Positions 33,863 through 34,476 of a stretch of 34,476 nt of DNA are shown here, one piece after another. The first letter of the stretch is position 1, and every line of letters begins with the position of its first letter. The position numbers and the translations under genes were made by a program. The notes under the pieces were generated by a model. It searched no databases. It was not told the origin of the DNA and worked only from the letters and a program-made list of their open reading frames with translations. Origin of the DNA: Penium margaritaceum (taxonomy: Eukaryota; Streptophyta; Zygnematophyceae; Desmidiales; Peniaceae); the NCBI GenBank assembly GCA_023375785.1, contig SZWC01014987.1:1-34476 (forward strand), read 5' to 3'.

Positions 33863-34476
33863 GCAAAAGGCAAAAGGCAAAAGGCAAAAGTCAAAAGGAA
33901 AAAGGAAAAAGGAAAAAGGCAAAATGCAAAAGGCAAAAGTCAAAAGGCAAAAGGCTGAAGGCAAAAGGCGAAAGGCAAAAGGCAAAAGGCAAAAGCCAAA
34001 AGGAAGAAGGTAAAAGGAAGAAGGCAAAAGGCAAAAGGTAAAGGGCGAAAGGACAAAGGCAGAAGGAAAAGTGTAAAATGACAAAAGCAAAAGGTAAGAG
34101 GCAAAGGGCAAAGGGCAAAAGGAAAAAGGCAAAAGGAAAAAGGCAGAAGGCAAAGGGGAAAATGACAAAAGCAAAATGCAAAAGGGAAAGGGCAAAAGGC
34201 AAAAGGTAAAAGGAAAAAGGCATAAGGGAAAAGACAAAAGGCAAAAGGCAAAAGGAAAAAGGCAAGAGTAAAAAGGCAAGACGAAAAAAGCAAAAGGACA
34301 AAGGAAAAAGGCAAAAGGCAAGATGCAAAAGGCAATAGGCAATAGGAAAAAGGCAAAAGAGGAAAGATTAAAAGGCAAACGACAAAAGGAAAAAGGCAAA
34401 AGGCACAAGCAAAAAGGCAAAAGGAAAAAGGCAAAAGGCAAAAGGCAAAAGGCAAAAGGCAAAAGGCAAAAGGCAA
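33863..34476. repeat. Degenerate heptamers continuing off the right edge
   Basis: AAAAGGC variants with GGGC, AAATGACAAAAGC and AAGAGG forms. I see no longer period and no landmark in full. The last 40 bases are pure consensus, and the array is not closed by the window. Confidence 0.9.

Larger units (their letters stand above)
6097..34476 (+). repeat. Heptamer satellite AAAAGGC, at least 28.4 kb, one orientation
   Basis: From about 6097 to the end of the window the plus strand is a tandem series of AAAAGGC and one- or two-base variants (AAAAGGA, AAATGGC, AAGAGGC, AAAACGC, AAAATGC, AATAGGC, AGAAGGC). Excluding the 715 Ns this is about 27.7 kb or 3,950 monomers. I see no inverted segment and no unique insertion. 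Six of seven consensus bases on the plus strand are purines. Neither strand's heptamer contains a stop codon in any frame, which explains the long overlapping open frames on both strands. The array has no right end within the window. I do not recognise it as a named satellite. Confidence 0.97.

Noticed and set aside
29768..34462. 1,564-codon minus-strand open frame and other very long frames across 6-34 kb
   Set aside because: They are translations of a stop-free 7-bp repeat, overlap on both strands and in all frames, and have no domain or start context.
6097..34476. Telomere repeat, because the unit is 7 bp as in plants (TTTAGGG)
   Set aside because: Neither strand has a GGG run in the consensus, the sequence does not match any telomere type I know, and it is heavily degenerate with HOR structure.
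6097..34476. Functional centromere
   Set aside because: A large HOR satellite is compatible with a centromere, but nothing in the sequence shows CENH3 binding; it could equally be a knob or subtelomeric block.

Overview
This window is almost entirely non-coding, repetitive nuclear DNA from a eukaryote, most plausibly a land plant or close relative. The evidence for a plant is one decayed LTR retrotransposon at the left edge: it has a Copia-type gag relic and a primer binding site matching 15 of 16 bases of the plant initiator-Met-tRNA type. The species cannot be told from the sequence. No intact host gene, tRNA, rRNA, CRISPR array or bacterial-style operon is visible.

Layout. (1) 1-4076: an LTR element with a partial 5' LTR (1-111), primer binding site (114-129), a gag pseudogene with five in-frame stops (688-2301), a 1.6-kb tail without recognisable pol domains, and the end of the 3' LTR (at least 3966-4076). 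The LTR ends differ at 4 of 111 positions. (2) 4077-6096: an AT-rich tandem array of a degenerate 16-bp monomer, AAATATGTAAAATGAC, starting at the base after the 3' LTR. (3) 6097-34476: at least 28.4 kb of a 7-bp satellite, AAAAGGC (minus strand GCCTTTT), about 3,950 monomers, all in one orientation, broken only by a 715-base N gap (22557-23271) and continuing off the right edge.

The heptamer satellite is multi-layered. Layer 1 is the 7-bp monomer. Layer 2 is a degenerate superunit of about 2.3 kb: distinctive variant landmarks (L0 to L8 below) recur in the same order at several places. Layer 3 is a set of nearly perfect higher-order repeat (HOR) arrays, most of which can be traced to one segment of the superunit: 63 bp x28, 35 bp x21, 49 bp x12, 349 bp x8, 287 bp x5, 28 bp x7, 98 bp x16 and 21 bp x22. 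Most duplication offsets are exact multiples of 7, as expected for in-register slippage or unequal exchange. The clean arrays make up roughly a third of the satellite.

The very long open reading frames here (up to 1,564 codons) are artefacts. The heptamer has no stop codon in any of its six frames, so the plus strand reads as a Lys/Arg/Gln/Gly repeat and the minus strand as a Phe/Leu/Cys/Pro/Ala repeat. I do not call them genes. If the window holds something undescribed, it is this three-layer heptamer satellite and its record of stepwise amplification.
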